NCBI GenBank assembly: GCA_963205185.1
Contig: CAUJHZ010000063.1
Span: 1 to 64,000 of the forward strand
Source: Planctomycetota bacterium
Lineage (GTDB): Bacteria > Planctomycetota > Phycisphaerae > Phycisphaerales > UBA5793
Reading direction: 5' to 3'
Length of the DNA: 64,000 bases
Below, piece by piece: positions 28,858 to 38,868 of the stretch (the stretch's first letter is position 1; each line of letters starts with the position of its first letter). The notes below the pieces were generated by a model. The model was not told the DNA's origin. It saw only the letters and a list, made by a program, of their open reading frames with translations, and ran no database searches. The position numbers and the translations under genes are program-made.

Positions 28858-29804
28858 CCGCCGCCGGATTCATCCGCGGGCTGCTCAGCCGGCCCGACGC
28901 CTTCGCTGGGCGGCTCGTTGCCGGTCGTCTGGCCGGCGCCAGAGGCCGGACCCGGCGCCGCGTCACGGTTCGCCCCCGACGAGCCGTCAATGCCCGGAAC
29001 GGCGAACGGCAGCGAGATCGCGCCCGTCCACGCGAGCACCCACAACAGCACCACGGCCGCGATCAGAACCGTCACCACGCCGACGCCCGCCTTGATCATT
29101 CTCTGGCGCCGCTCGCGGCGGAGGCGTTCGACGGTCAGTTGGCCGGGGGTGAGCTGCTCCTTGACGATGCGGCGGCGGCGCGGCTGGCGCGGCACGCCGA
29201 GGTGGTCGGTCGAATCCATTGCCTCATCAGCCGCATCCGCCAGCGCCGAGCGGGCCGCCTCGCCCGACTCGGCCTGCGAGGCGGCTTCGACTGCCGCCCG
29301 CAGTCGGTCGTAGCCGACGGAGGCGAGCGGGTCCTTCACGCCCTCGTCGGCTGGCGGAATCTTTCCTGCCGCGATCTTTTCGAGATCGCGCACCGGCGCC
29401 AGGCCGAGCACCTGTCGCTCGTCTTCTTCGGTGAACATCGCCCCGCAGAACTCGCAGCACACGTCGGTGCGGCCGACGCGCTCGCCGCACGAGAAGCACA
29501 CGCCCATGAGGTGCGACAGGCCCTGCACCTGGTCGGCGCGCTTCCAGAACTGTTGCGTGGTGGGGCCGCGCACGATGGTGGCCGGTCCCACCCTGCCGCG
29601 TTCAATCATGCGCACGAGCACGTCGTAGCAGCAGCCGGGACGGAAGGGTTGGGCCTCGTCACGGATGAACCACGGGCCCATGGCGTTCTGGGTGGCCTGA
29701 CGGCTGAGCGGCTCGAAGAGGCCGCCGCAAACGTCGCAGCGCGTGGCGCCGGTCTGTGAGTGGCCGCAGTACGGACAGATGACTTCGGGCTGGGAATCGC
29801 TCAT
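28854..29804 (-). CDS. Zinc-ribbon protein with GYF-like domain and membrane anchor
   Basis: The 316-residue product begins with a zinc ribbon (CPYCG and CDVCGG at residues 10-27). A GYF_2-like module (about 40-100) starts GPWFIRDEAQPF and contains GRVGPATIVRGPT. A second CxxC pair set follows (CFSCG and CEFCG). After a charged linker one membrane helix occurs near residues 240-265, then a short glycine/proline-rich tail. GYF-like modules usually bind proline-rich peptides, and the downstream partner has a proline-rich N terminus, so a complex is possible. The function is unknown. Confidence 0.75.
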   Translation of the reverse strand: MSDSQPEVICPYCGHSQTGATRCDVCGGLFEPLSRQATQNAMGPWFIRDEAQPFRPGCCYDVLVRMIERGRVGPATIVRGPTTQQFWKRADQVQGLSHLMGVCFSCGERVGRTDVCCEFCGAMFTEEDERQVLGLAPVRDLEKIAAGKIPPADEGVKDPLASVGYDRLRAAVEAASQAESGEAARSALADAADEAMDSTDHLGVPRQPRRRRIVKEQLTPGQLTVERLRRERRQRMIKAGVGVVTVLIAAVVLLWVLAWTGAISLPFAVPGIDGSSGANRDAAPGPASGAGQTTGNEPPSEGVGPAEQPADESGGG

Positions 29805-29916
29805 GACCGCTCAGATCTCCGCCGGGCACGCGGTTGACATCCTGTCTTCTCGACGGTCTGATCAAGGACCCATGTCAGCGTATTCAGAAAACCCGCTATC
29901 GCCAAGGAAATCGCCC

Positions 29917-30846
29917 ATGCCGCACTTTTCCCGCCTTGCCGCACCGCTCCTGGCCGGGGCGGCCGTGCTGTGCATTCTGCTGCTCCCCGGAGCCGGGGCC
30001 GTCAATCCGCCTGATGACGATACGCCGGCCGCGCTGGTGAATGGCCAGGCGGTGGAGTGGCCGCAACTGCGCGACCTGCTGGCCGAAACGGCCGGCGGCG
30101 CCATCCTCGAGGAACTCATCCTCGACAAACTCCTGTCCCAGCGCCTCGTGCGCGAACGCCAGACGGTCGATGCCGCAGCGATCGAAAGCGAGCGCCTGCT
30201 GATGATGGAGGTGCTCGATTCGGACCCGACCCGGGCGGCGCTAAGCCTTGAGGCCGTGCGCCAGAGGCGCTCGCTGGGCGACCGCCGGTTTCAACTCATG
30301 CTCAAGCGCAACGCCATGCTCCGCGCGCTGGTGAAAGCTGACGTCGAGATAAATGAGACCATGATCCGATCGCAGTACGAGCAGCTTTACGGCCCGAAGT
30401 ACCGCGTGCGGCTGATCACGTCGGCGACGATGAACGAGGCGGCCACGGCACTGAGCCGCATCCGCGCCGGCGAGCCCTTCGCCGAAGTGGCGGCGCTGGT
30501 CAGTACGGATGCCGCCAGCGCGCAGCGCGGCGGATTGCTGGATGCAATCTCGCCTTATGACGCCTCCTATCCCATGGCGCTTCGGCAGGTGCTGGCGGAC
30601 CTCGAGGAAGGCGATCTCTCGCCGATTATCCCGCTGGAGAGCGGCTTTGCGCTCGTTCAGATGGTGCAGCGGGTTCCGCGGAGCAACATCGCTTATGAGA
30701 TGGTCAAGTCCGACATGGCTCGCGCGGCGCGGCTCGCGCAGGAGCGCATCCTCATGGACAACCTCGCGCGCCAACTGCTGAACTCCGCTGATGTGGCCGT
30801 GCTCGATCCCGCACTCAACGACGGCTGGAAGCGCAGCCACCCGTAA
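29917..30846 (+). CDS. Exported parvulin-type peptidyl-prolyl isomerase
   Basis: ATG 29917 is chosen because AAGGAAA lies six bases upstream and a signal peptide follows directly (MPHFSRLAAPLLAGAAVLCI). The product is 309 residues. A helical N-terminal chaperone region (about 30-150) precedes a PpiC-like domain (about 160-255) with FAEVAALVSTDAASAQRGG and the typical LxxGDLSPIIPLESGFALVQM pattern. It probably helps fold exported proteins. It is divergent from the GYF-like gene and convergent with the MMPL gene. Confidence 0.8.
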   Translation: MPHFSRLAAPLLAGAAVLCILLLPGAGAVNPPDDDTPAALVNGQAVEWPQLRDLLAETAGGAILEELILDKLLSQRLVRERQTVDAAAIESERLLMMEVLDSDPTRAALSLEAVRQRRSLGDRRFQLMLKRNAMLRALVKADVEINETMIRSQYEQLYGPKYRVRLITSATMNEAATALSRIRAGEPFAEVAALVSTDAASAQRGGLLDAISPYDASYPMALRQVLADLEEGDLSPIIPLESGFALVQMVQRVPRSNIAYEMVKSDMARAARLAQERILMDNLARQLLNSADVAVLDPALNDGWKRSHP

Positions 30847-30941
30847 GAAGTGCAGGAACCCGCAAAAGTGCAGTAACATTCCTTTGCGCCACAAGTAGGG
30901 CACTCGCGCACACTTGCCCGCGCACGCGCCGCGATCGCCGC

Positions 30942-33617
30942 TTACCGATGCACATCCTCGGCGGCGGTGCGCAGGCGGAGGATTGCCGGGAGCACGGTGT
31001 AGCAGGCGATGAGTGTGATGGTCAGGCCGACGACCATGGTGATGCCCAGGCCGCGAATACCGCGATGCTGCGCCAGGGCCATGCAGCCGAATCCGATGAC
31101 GGTGGTGAGGGTGGTGAGCAGGATGCCGCGCCCCGTGCCGCCCGAGAGGCCGCGCGGCACGCCGGTCGGGTCGTCGCGCCAGCGGTGCACGATGTGCACG
31201 CCCGCATCCACGCCGATGCCGAAGATGAACGGCATGACGATGATGTTGGCGAAGTTGAGCGGCAGATCCGTCACGCCCATCACCGCGAACAGCCCGATGA
31301 ATCCCACCACGACGGGCAGCAGCGCCAGCAGCGAATCCGCCAGCGAACGGAAATCCAGCAGCAGCAGAATCAGAATCGCCGCGACGGCCAGGCACGTGGC
31401 GATCGTGTAGGCGCGCGAGATGAGCGAGGTCGATTCGTGAATCTGCACGGCCGGTCCGAGCACGTCAGCATCGACGGCGCGCATCGCCGACACGAACCCC
31501 TGCAGCCGCTCGGGATCGAGCACCGAGCCGCCGCGGTCCGCCGGTTGAATGCGAAGCAGCAGCCGCCCGTCGGACGAGATGTTGAGCGTGCGCAGCGGCA
31601 GGGGCAGATCGTCGAGCGTCTGCGGCCGCGGGTCCGCGACGGCCCGCCAGGTCTCGATGAGCGACTCCCGGTCGCGCTGCCACGCGTGCGCGACATTGGC
31701 CCAGAGGCTCTCGGCATCCGGCCCGCGCAGTCGTTCGAGCAGCGCATCAGCCGAGGCGAGCACCTGCGTGAGCGCTTCGCGCAGCGCCGGGTCGATCGCG
31801 TCGCTGGTTTGGATGTCGCCGCCGGCCGCTGCTTCGATGCCGCCGCGCAACTGGGCGATGAGTTGCGTCGCCTGAGCGGCTGTCGCAGGTGAAGTAGCGG
31901 GGATGTCGCGCGGCATGTCCTGCGCGAACGCCGTACGCCGCTGCTCGCGCGCCGGGTGAAACAGCGAACCCACGCCCTCGACGGCGGCGATCTCGTCATG
32001 CTGGAGAAACGCAAGGGTCTTGCGCTGCGCCTGCTCAAGCGAATCGACGATGCTGATGCCGATCCACGCCGAACGCTGGCTGTCTTCGGTCAGGCGATGC
32101 TCCCAGATGACGCTCTCGACGCCCGGGGGGTGCAGGTTGAGCAGGTTGGGGTCATAGCGCGTGCGCAGCGCCGCGGGGATTGCAGCGGCGACGAGCAGCA
32201 GCGCGATGATCAGCACGGTGCGCGGCCGGCGATCGACTACGTCGAGGCGGCCGTGCGCGAAGTGCGCATCCTCTCCGCCCAGCCGGTGCCGCACGCTCTT
32301 GCGCCAGTCGGGGCGCAGCGAGAGCAGCGCGGGATAGACGCTGAGCATGGCGATGAGGCACAGCAGGATGCCCCCGGCCGCGATGGCGCCCATTTCCGCC
32401 ACGCCCTTGAAATCGGTCAACAGCATGACGGCGAACGACGCGGCAGTCGTGACCGCGCCGGTGATGATGCCCGGCCCGATGCCGCGATAGACGCGCGACA
32501 GCACATCGCCAAGGTCTTCGTGCTCTTCGCGCGTCAGTTCGAGTCGCGCGGTCAGGTGCAGCGCGAAGTCGATGCCCAGCCCGAGCAGGATCACCGTGAA
32601 CACCACGCTGAGCACCTGCAGGTGACCGACGACGAGCGTCGCCCATCCGAAACTCCACGCGACGGCAATCAGCAGCGTGACGGCGGCGCAGATCGGCACG
32701 ACCACGCCGCGAAACACGATCACCAGAAGCAGAGCGATCAGTGCGAAGGCGAGGACGGAGGTGAACGTCGAGTCGGCCATCGACTGCGCCGTCTCGTCGT
32801 TCTCGATCGCACCCACGCCGGTCACCCCGGCTTCGATGCCGGCAAACAGCCGCGTGGATTGCAGATCGGCGATGTGCCGGCGGATGGCGGCGATGCCTTC
32901 GTTCAGGCCCGACACCGAGCCCCCCTCGCGCCGCAAGCCGACCGAAAGCAGCAGGTAACGACCTGAATCGCTCTCCAGCGGCCGCCAGCCCCCGGCTGCT
33001 GGAAGCACTTGCGCCGCCGGGTCATCCATGGCGCGATCGATCGATCGCAGCAGGTTGTTTAGCCCTTCAAGCGATGCCGGTGCGCGGGCCGGATCGGCAA
33101 CGGCGCCGGAAAGACCCGTAAGCGTCGCCCTGAGCAGATCGACCATCGACGTGGACTCGACGACGACGCGCGAAGTGCGAAACTCGGCCAGCGAGCGCTC
33201 GTAGGCATCCTCGGGCAGCGTGAGCATGAGCCGCGCGAAGTGGGGGTGAAAGGTGTAGCCGTCGAGCACATCCAGCACCGCCGGATCGTCGCGCAGCCGC
33301 TGGGCCAGCGAGCGCACAAACGCGGCCGCCCGGTCGAATTCGGGTGACTCGCCGAGTCTCGCGTTCTGGCCTCGATCGACGGCGATGATCACGTCGCCCC
33401 AGCGCGGAAACTCCTCCTTGTAGGCGAGGTAGGCGGCGTTCCAGGTCAGATCGGGTGATACGAGAAAACTGCGGTCGGTCTGCATGGTCAGGCGCGCCAG
33501 CGCCAACCAGACGCTCCCGGCCACGAGCAGCAGTGCCGCGAGCAGCACGGGCACGCGGCGGCGTATGACAAACCGCCCCAGCCAGCCGAGAAACTCATCG
33601 CGCACCCGCTCATGCAT
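30942..33617 (-). CDS. MMPL/RND-family membrane transporter
   Basis: The 891-residue protein starts at ATG 33617 (MHERVRDEFLGWLGRFVIRRR). It has the RND layout: a membrane helix, a large exported loop, a block of five to six helices (around residues 270-430), a second exported loop and a final helix block. It resembles the MMPL/HpnN group that exports lipids, hopanoids or other hydrophobic compounds using the proton gradient. The substrate is not evident. No membrane-fusion protein is adjacent. Confidence 0.88.
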   Translation of the reverse strand: MHERVRDEFLGWLGRFVIRRRVPVLLAALLLVAGSVWLALARLTMQTDRSFLVSPDLTWNAAYLAYKEEFPRWGDVIIAVDRGQNARLGESPEFDRAAAFVRSLAQRLRDDPAVLDVLDGYTFHPHFARLMLTLPEDAYERSLAEFRTSRVVVESTSMVDLLRATLTGLSGAVADPARAPASLEGLNNLLRSIDRAMDDPAAQVLPAAGGWRPLESDSGRYLLLSVGLRREGGSVSGLNEGIAAIRRHIADLQSTRLFAGIEAGVTGVGAIENDETAQSMADSTFTSVLAFALIALLLVIVFRGVVVPICAAVTLLIAVAWSFGWATLVVGHLQVLSVVFTVILLGLGIDFALHLTARLELTREEHEDLGDVLSRVYRGIGPGIITGAVTTAASFAVMLLTDFKGVAEMGAIAAGGILLCLIAMLSVYPALLSLRPDWRKSVRHRLGGEDAHFAHGRLDVVDRRPRTVLIIALLLVAAAIPAALRTRYDPNLLNLHPPGVESVIWEHRLTEDSQRSAWIGISIVDSLEQAQRKTLAFLQHDEIAAVEGVGSLFHPAREQRRTAFAQDMPRDIPATSPATAAQATQLIAQLRGGIEAAAGGDIQTSDAIDPALREALTQVLASADALLERLRGPDAESLWANVAHAWQRDRESLIETWRAVADPRPQTLDDLPLPLRTLNISSDGRLLLRIQPADRGGSVLDPERLQGFVSAMRAVDADVLGPAVQIHESTSLISRAYTIATCLAVAAILILLLLDFRSLADSLLALLPVVVGFIGLFAVMGVTDLPLNFANIIVMPFIFGIGVDAGVHIVHRWRDDPTGVPRGLSGGTGRGILLTTLTTVIGFGCMALAQHRGIRGLGITMVVGLTITLIACYTVLPAILRLRTAAEDVHR

Positions 33618-33717
33618 AAGCCCAAGTTTAGATCGCGCATCGCCTTCGCGAGGCTGCGGGAAGCCCCAAGGCTCCATCCGGCGTCATCGCAGCCCGCGGG
33701 CGATATCCTTTCTTACC

Positions 33718-35385
33718 ATGCCAAGCCTCCAGCCGGTCAACACGCCGTTTGTTCTGCTCATCCGCGACGGATGGGGTGAGAACCCCAACCGCCAGCACGA
33801 TTCGTTCAACGCCGTGCGTCTGGCGCGCACGCCCGTGGCCGAGCGGCTCATGGCGGAGTACCCGACAACGCTCATCCACACGAGCGGCGAAGACGTCGGC
33901 GTGCCCGAGGGGACCACCGGCAACAGCGAGGTGGGTCACCAGAATCTCGGCGCGGGGCGCATCGTCAACCAGGATTCAGTCCGCATCAGCCAGGCGATCC
34001 GTGATGAAACCTTCTTCTCCAACGAGGTGTTCCTGCACGCCACCGAGCGCATCCGGCAGTCCGGCCGGCATCACCTGCACCTGCTGGGCATCTGCTCGGA
34101 CGCCGGAGTGCACGGCCGCCTCGAGCATCTTTACGCGCTGCTCGAATTGTGCCGGCGCGAAGGGCTGCGGCCCGAGTCAGTCTGCGTGCACCTCTTCACC
34201 GATGGGCGCGACACGGGGCCGTTCACCGGCGTTCACTTTGTGGAGCACGTTGAGGGCCGGCTTGCGGAGATCGGCGTGGGCCGCGTCGCGTCGGTGATGG
34301 GCCGCTACTGGGCAATGGACCGCGACAACCGCTGGGAGCGCATCCGCCGCGCGTGGGACTGTCTGACGTGGAGCGCCGACTCGGCGGGCGCCGCGCCGCC
34401 GCGCGCCAAACGCGCCAGCGACGCCGTGCAGGAGTACTACGACCATCCGCCCGACGAACAGATGCGCGGCGACGAGTTCGTGACACCCACAATGGTCGGA
34501 GCCAGCGAGGAAGACGCGATGTCCGGCCGCATTGATCCCGGCGACATCGTCATCTTCTACAACTACCGCGGCGACCGGCCGCGCCAACTCGTGCGCGCGC
34601 TCGCCATGCCCGAATTCCATGGCCAGGTCAAGCCGTCGCCCGACACCGGGCTGCGCGGCTTCAACCGCACCGGCGAGAGCGATGACCAGCGCAATGTGCA
34701 CGTCATCACCATGTGCGAGTATGAGAAGGAACTCAACCAGTGGGTAAAGGTCGCCTATCCCAAGCCGCCGCGCCTCGATGACATCGTCGGCGAGTACCTG
34801 TCGCGGCTTGGGTTCATGCAGTTCCGCTGCGCCGAGACGGAGAAGTACGCGCACGTCACGTTCTTCTTCAACGACTATCGCGATGAGCCCTTCGAAGGCG
34901 AGCACCGCCAGATCATCCAGAGCCCGAAAGTCTCAACATATGACCAGCAGCCGGAGATGAGCGCTGCAGGCGTGCGCGATGCGGTGCTGGCGCGGCTGGC
35001 CGCGCCCGACTGCGAAGACTTTCTCATCGTCAACTTCGCCAACGCGGATATGGTCGGCCACACGGGCAAACTTGACGCAGCCATCAGGGCCGTCGAGACG
35101 GTGGACGACTGCGTCGGCGCGATCGTCGATGCCGCTCTTAAGCGCGGCGGCTCACTCATCGTCACCGCTGATCACGGCAACGCCGAGCAGATGTATGACC
35201 CGGCCACCGAAGGCCCGCACACGGCACACACGATGTACGACGTGCCGCTCATCCTCGTCGGCAAGGCATTCACGGGCCGCATCCTGCGCACCGGCGGCCG
35301 CCTGGCCGATGTCATGCCCACCGCGTTTGACATGACGGACATCGCCATCCCCGCCGCGATGACCGGACGCTCGCTGCTCGAATAG
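33718..35385 (+). CDS. gpmI: 2,3-bisphosphoglycerate-independent phosphoglycerate mutase
   Basis: The product has 555 residues, about 40 more than usual. It interconverts 3- and 2-phosphoglycerate in glycolysis with two Mn ions. The catalytic Asp is D17 (RDGWG) and the phosphorylated Ser is S70 in GNSEVGHQNLGAGR. Further motifs are LFTDGRDTGP, MGRYWAMDRDNRW, YRGDRPRQL, NFANADMVGHTG and TADHGNAEQM. The extra length includes a segment around residues 220-275. The start is ATG 33718, divergent from the MMPL gene. Confidence 0.95.
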   Translation: MPSLQPVNTPFVLLIRDGWGENPNRQHDSFNAVRLARTPVAERLMAEYPTTLIHTSGEDVGVPEGTTGNSEVGHQNLGAGRIVNQDSVRISQAIRDETFFSNEVFLHATERIRQSGRHHLHLLGICSDAGVHGRLEHLYALLELCRREGLRPESVCVHLFTDGRDTGPFTGVHFVEHVEGRLAEIGVGRVASVMGRYWAMDRDNRWERIRRAWDCLTWSADSAGAAPPRAKRASDAVQEYYDHPPDEQMRGDEFVTPTMVGASEEDAMSGRIDPGDIVIFYNYRGDRPRQLVRALAMPEFHGQVKPSPDTGLRGFNRTGESDDQRNVHVITMCEYEKELNQWVKVAYPKPPRLDDIVGEYLSRLGFMQFRCAETEKYAHVTFFFNDYRDEPFEGEHRQIIQSPKVSTYDQQPEMSAAGVRDAVLARLAAPDCEDFLIVNFANADMVGHTGKLDAAIRAVETVDDCVGAIVDAALKRGGSLIVTADHGNAEQMYDPATEGPHTAHTMYDVPLILVGKAFTGRILRTGGRLADVMPTAFDMTDIAIPAAMTGRSLLE

Positions 35386-35412
35386 CGTCGATGGCCGGCA
35401 GGCGCGCGAAGT

Positions 35413-36624
35413 CTACCGCCGCCGCTCGACGGCGCTCAGGCCCGCTTTGCCCACGAGGCCGCGGATCTGCAGAATCGTCAGGTCCGCCTGCAGCGCGTGG
35501 ATCGGCAGGCCGGTGCGCGCTGAGAGTTCATCGAGTTCCACCGGCTGGCCGTCGAGCGATTCGAGAATCTTCTGCTGACTGGGCGTGAGGTTGAGTTGAC
35601 CGATCGGGACCGGCTTGGAGTCCGTTGCCGCCGCCGCGCCTGACTGCGGCGCAAACAGCGATGCGCTGTCATCGATCCCCGCATGCTCCATGGCGCCGGC
35701 GACGAGGTGCTCGCTGCCTTCGAGCGATTCGAGAATGTCTGCAGCGCCGGTGACGAGCTTGGCCCAGCCTTCGCGGATCATCTTGTGGCAGCCCGAAGCG
35801 CGCGGCGAATCGACGTTGCCGGGTATGGCGAACACTTCGCGGTGATGCTCTTCGCACGCCAGGCGCGCGGTGATGAGCGCGCCGCTGCGCTCGCCGGCTT
35901 CGATGACCAGCGTGCCCAGAGACAAACCCGAGATGATGCGGTTGCGGCGCGGGAAGTTCTCCTTGCTCGGGCCCAGGCGCATGGGAAACTCGCTGATGAG
36001 CGCGCCGCGGCCCTCGGCGACCACGGATTCGAACAGCGATTCGTTCTCGGGCGGATAGTGGTGAGACAGGCCGCAACCCATGACGATGAGCGTTCGCCCG
36101 CCGCCGCGCATCGCGCCGCGGTGGGCTTCGGTGTCGATGCCGCGCGCGCCGCCGGAGATGATCGCCAGCCCGCGCGTCGCCAGCGCCGCCGCGAGGCGCC
36201 CGGCCTGGTCGCGCCCGTACGCCGAGCAGTTGCGCGTGCCGACGATGGCGATGGAGTACACGTCGGCCGGTGCGATCGAGCCGCGTACATAGATCACCGG
36301 CGGCGGGTCGGGAATCTGCTTGAGCAGCGGCGGGTAGTTCGCGTCATCGATGCTCAGCACCGCGGCCCCGCGCGCTTCGGCCTCGGCCAGCTCGACGTCG
36401 ATCTCGCCCTCATCCACGCCGCGCCCAATCGCCCGGGCCTTCTCAGCGCTGATGCCCTGCACCTGCTGGAGATGCGTGATCGGCGCTTCGAGGATGGCGT
36501 GCGCCGAGCCGAACCGCTCGCGCAGCCGCGCGATAAGAATCGGCCCGATGCCCGGCGTCATGCTCAGGCGCAGCATGGCGCGGACATTGGCGGGCTGGTC
36601 GGCAGAAGCCGTCATCGGAGACAA
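35413..36624 (-). CDS. dprA: DNA-processing protein DprA
   Basis: The 403-residue protein protects incoming single-stranded DNA and loads RecA during natural transformation. It has an N-terminal helix-hairpin-helix-like region (MTPGIGPILIARL), the Rossmann-like DprA core with VGTRNCSAYGRDQA, SGGARGIDTEAHRGA, GCGLSHHYPPEN, FPRRNRIISGLS and EAGERSGALITA, and a C-terminal winged helix (about 335-395). No other competence genes are adjacent. Confidence 0.95.
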   Translation of the reverse strand: MSPMTASADQPANVRAMLRLSMTPGIGPILIARLRERFGSAHAILEAPITHLQQVQGISAEKARAIGRGVDEGEIDVELAEAEARGAAVLSIDDANYPPLLKQIPDPPPVIYVRGSIAPADVYSIAIVGTRNCSAYGRDQAGRLAAALATRGLAIISGGARGIDTEAHRGAMRGGGRTLIVMGCGLSHHYPPENESLFESVVAEGRGALISEFPMRLGPSKENFPRRNRIISGLSLGTLVIEAGERSGALITARLACEEHHREVFAIPGNVDSPRASGCHKMIREGWAKLVTGAADILESLEGSEHLVAGAMEHAGIDDSASLFAPQSGAAAATDSKPVPIGQLNLTPSQQKILESLDGQPVELDELSARTGLPIHALQADLTILQIRGLVGKAGLSAVERRR

Positions 36625-36725
36625 TATATCACATTGCCGTCAGGCGGGCAGGATCGATCAAGACCGCATTTTCGGGGCCGCTGCACCGCAATATGCCTGA
36701 ATCCAGCGAATCCGGCGAGATTCGC

Positions 36726-36755
36726 TTGACACATCCGCCATGTGTGAGGCAGAAT
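36726..36755 (+). promoter_or_regulatory. Putative sigma-70 promoter
   Basis: TTGACA at 36726-36731 and CAGAAT at 36750-36755 are separated by 18 bases. They lie 65 bases upstream of the start of the secreted repeat-protein gene, in the spacer divergent from dprA. The -35 is perfect and the -10 matches three or four of six consensus positions. Confidence 0.5.
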
Positions 36756-36819
36756 GTAGTGAGCGGCGTTCGAATCACGGCGCCGATGCGCAGACATTCC
36801 TGGAGAGGGGAGGTGGAGG

Positions 36820-38229
36820 ATGCAGACTATCCTGAAGCGGATCGGCTTTGGCGTCAACCTGAGCGGTCGCGCCATGCGATGCCTCGCCGCGTGCTGCGCG
36901 GCTTTGGCTGTCAGCCCTTCGACGCTGGCCCAATGCGATGCGTGGCATCCGATGGACCATGGTCTCGACGGCACCGTCGAGGCGCTCACCGTTTTTGAGG
37001 GGCCGCTGATTGCCGCCGGCAGTTTCACTACCGCCGGCGGGCAACCGGCCAATCACATCGCGCGTTGGACGTGGGGCGTTGGATGGTGGCCGTTCGATAC
37101 CGTCGGCTTCGACGACGATGTCTTCGCGCTGACCGTCTTTGACGGGCAGCTCATCGCCGCGGGTGCGTTCACGTCCGCCGGCGGGCAGAGCGCGATGCAC
37201 ATCGCTCGATGGGATGGCATCAATTGGCAGCCGCTTGGCGGCGGGCTGGACGGCGAGGTCTATGCTCTGACCGTTTACGACGGTGAACTCATCGCCGGCG
37301 GGTTCTTCAGCAATGCAGGCGGACAGAGTGCCAGCCGCATCGCGCGATGGAACGGCTCGAGATGGGCCGCGCTGGGCAGCGGCATGGACTGGCCCGTCTC
37401 CGCGCTCGCGACGCACAACGGCGATCTCATCGCAGGCGGCGGCTTCACGCAGCCCGCGAGTCACATCGCGCGCTGGAACGGCACGAACTGGTCCGGCCTG
37501 GGCGGCGGCGTCGATGACACCGTCTACGCCCTCACCGTGCTCGATGGCGATCTTATCGCAGGCGGCGACTTTACCGCGGCGGGCGGGCAAAGCGCCAACC
37601 ATGTTGCGCGCTGGAATGGGTCGGCGTGGGCTCCACTCGACGCCGGTACGAACGGTCGTGTGAACGCGCTCATCGGCTACGGCGGTGACCTCATCGCGGC
37701 GGGCGCATTCACCACCGCCGGACGCGCCGTCGCCAACCGCATCGCGCGGTGGAACGGCTCGGCGTGGGGCGGCATGGGAAATGGCATGAACGACGCCGTC
37801 AACGACCTGACCATCTGGGACAGCAATCTCATCGCCGGCGGCGCCTTCACACAGGCCGAGGGGCAGGACGCGAAACGCATGGCGCACTGGCAGGACTGCA
37901 GCGGCGGATATCCGGTGCTCGCCGTGACCCCCACCTGCCCGACTGGCGGGCCCATCGAAGTGTCGTGGTCGGGCGCGACGCCCAACGGCGAAGTCGCACT
38001 GATCTTCGCGCGAAGCGAAGGCTCCTTCATTGTGCCCAACCAGTACCCGTGCGCCGGCACGCAACTCGGCCTGGGCACATTGCAGATCCAGATCGCCTAC
38101 CGCGGCAGCGCGGGCCAGAGCGGCTCGCGCACACTCAACGCCACCGCCGGCCCGGCCATCTGCGGCGGCTACGTGCAACTGCTCGACCTCGCATCATGTC
38201 GAACGAGCAACGTGGCGCGGATCGAATAA
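36820..38229 (+). CDS. Secreted propeller-like repeat protein
   Basis: The 469-residue product has a signal peptide ending near STLAQ. Seven to eight repeats of about 40-45 residues follow (about 40-360), with the pattern LTVxDGxLIAGGxFTxAGGQ, then IARWNG, then LGxGxDxxVxAL. These resemble the delta-60/kelch-like repeats of beta-propellers. The last 110 residues form a separate beta domain with several cysteines (TPTCPTGGPIEVSWSGATP). It is probably a cell-surface or extracellular protein; the ligand is unknown. A strong GGGGAGGTGGAGG tract precedes the ATG. Confidence 0.82.
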   Translation: MQTILKRIGFGVNLSGRAMRCLAACCAALAVSPSTLAQCDAWHPMDHGLDGTVEALTVFEGPLIAAGSFTTAGGQPANHIARWTWGVGWWPFDTVGFDDDVFALTVFDGQLIAAGAFTSAGGQSAMHIARWDGINWQPLGGGLDGEVYALTVYDGELIAGGFFSNAGGQSASRIARWNGSRWAALGSGMDWPVSALATHNGDLIAGGGFTQPASHIARWNGTNWSGLGGGVDDTVYALTVLDGDLIAGGDFTAAGGQSANHVARWNGSAWAPLDAGTNGRVNALIGYGGDLIAAGAFTTAGRAVANRIARWNGSAWGGMGNGMNDAVNDLTIWDSNLIAGGAFTQAEGQDAKRMAHWQDCSGGYPVLAVTPTCPTGGPIEVSWSGATPNGEVALIFARSEGSFIVPNQYPCAGTQLGLGTLQIQIAYRGSAGQSGSRTLNATAGPAICGGYVQLLDLASCRTSNVARIE

Positions 38230-38257
38230 CGGGCGCGCGAGGAGCGGCCGCAAGAAC

Positions 38258-38719
38258 TCAAATCGCCTCGCCGCACTCCGGGCAGCGCGGCTCCTTCAAG
38301 CCGCGCAGGAGATGGTGGCACCGGCGGCAGCGGGTTTCGCCGGACGCATCATCCATCGTGCGCGGAAGAAAGAAGGCTCCGGCAAGCATCGCACCAAAGC
38401 CCAGCCACTCGGCTCCGAGTTCGAGCAGGTCGCCTTTCAGCTGGAGTGAGCTTTCATCCACGATGATCCCGGCCGCGTAGACGATCATGATCGAACCGAT
38501 GACGCACGCAGCAGTTGGCAAGGGAATCTGACTCGGCTTGACGCTCAGAAGCGCACATGTCGCTCCGACGATGGCCAGCGCGAGCGACAGAGCCGTACAC
38601 AACCACGGCAGGACCGTGCTGCCGGCCGAGGTCCACAGCGAACCGGTGCGAATGAGCCAGGCGATCGCCAGCAGCACGATCGGAGTCAGAACGAACCCGA
38701 CGAGACGCTGATGGTCCAT
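38258..38719 (-). CDS. Four-helix membrane protein with C-terminal zinc ribbon
   Basis: The start is ATG 38719 (MDHQRLVGFVLTPIVLL); a longer upstream frame has no membrane or domain signal. The 153-residue product has four hydrophobic helices and ends in a zinc ribbon (CRRCHHLLRG, then RCPECGEAI). The ribbon has the same layout as those of the array at 14.7-24.1 kb but sits at the other end of the protein. The function is unknown. Confidence 0.7.
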   Translation of the reverse strand: MDHQRLVGFVLTPIVLLAIAWLIRTGSLWTSAGSTVLPWLCTALSLALAIVGATCALLSVKPSQIPLPTAACVIGSIMIVYAAGIIVDESSLQLKGDLLELGAEWLGFGAMLAGAFFLPRTMDDASGETRCRRCHHLLRGLKEPRCPECGEAI

Positions 38720-38868
38720 AAACACGCTCCGTTGCCGCGCCAATCCTAGATTATCAACGATGCGGCATCTTGAGCATCCGAGTAATGCGCTCCGCCTCGG
38801 ACGAGTCAACTCTGGCCCGCTGGCCACAAACGTGTGGTATGATCGAGCGTCTGAACCTGTGTAGAAGC

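Noticed and set aside
36760-36790. tRNA-like T-arm sequence (GTTCGAATC)
   Set aside because: No matching acceptor, D or anticodon arms can be formed around it.
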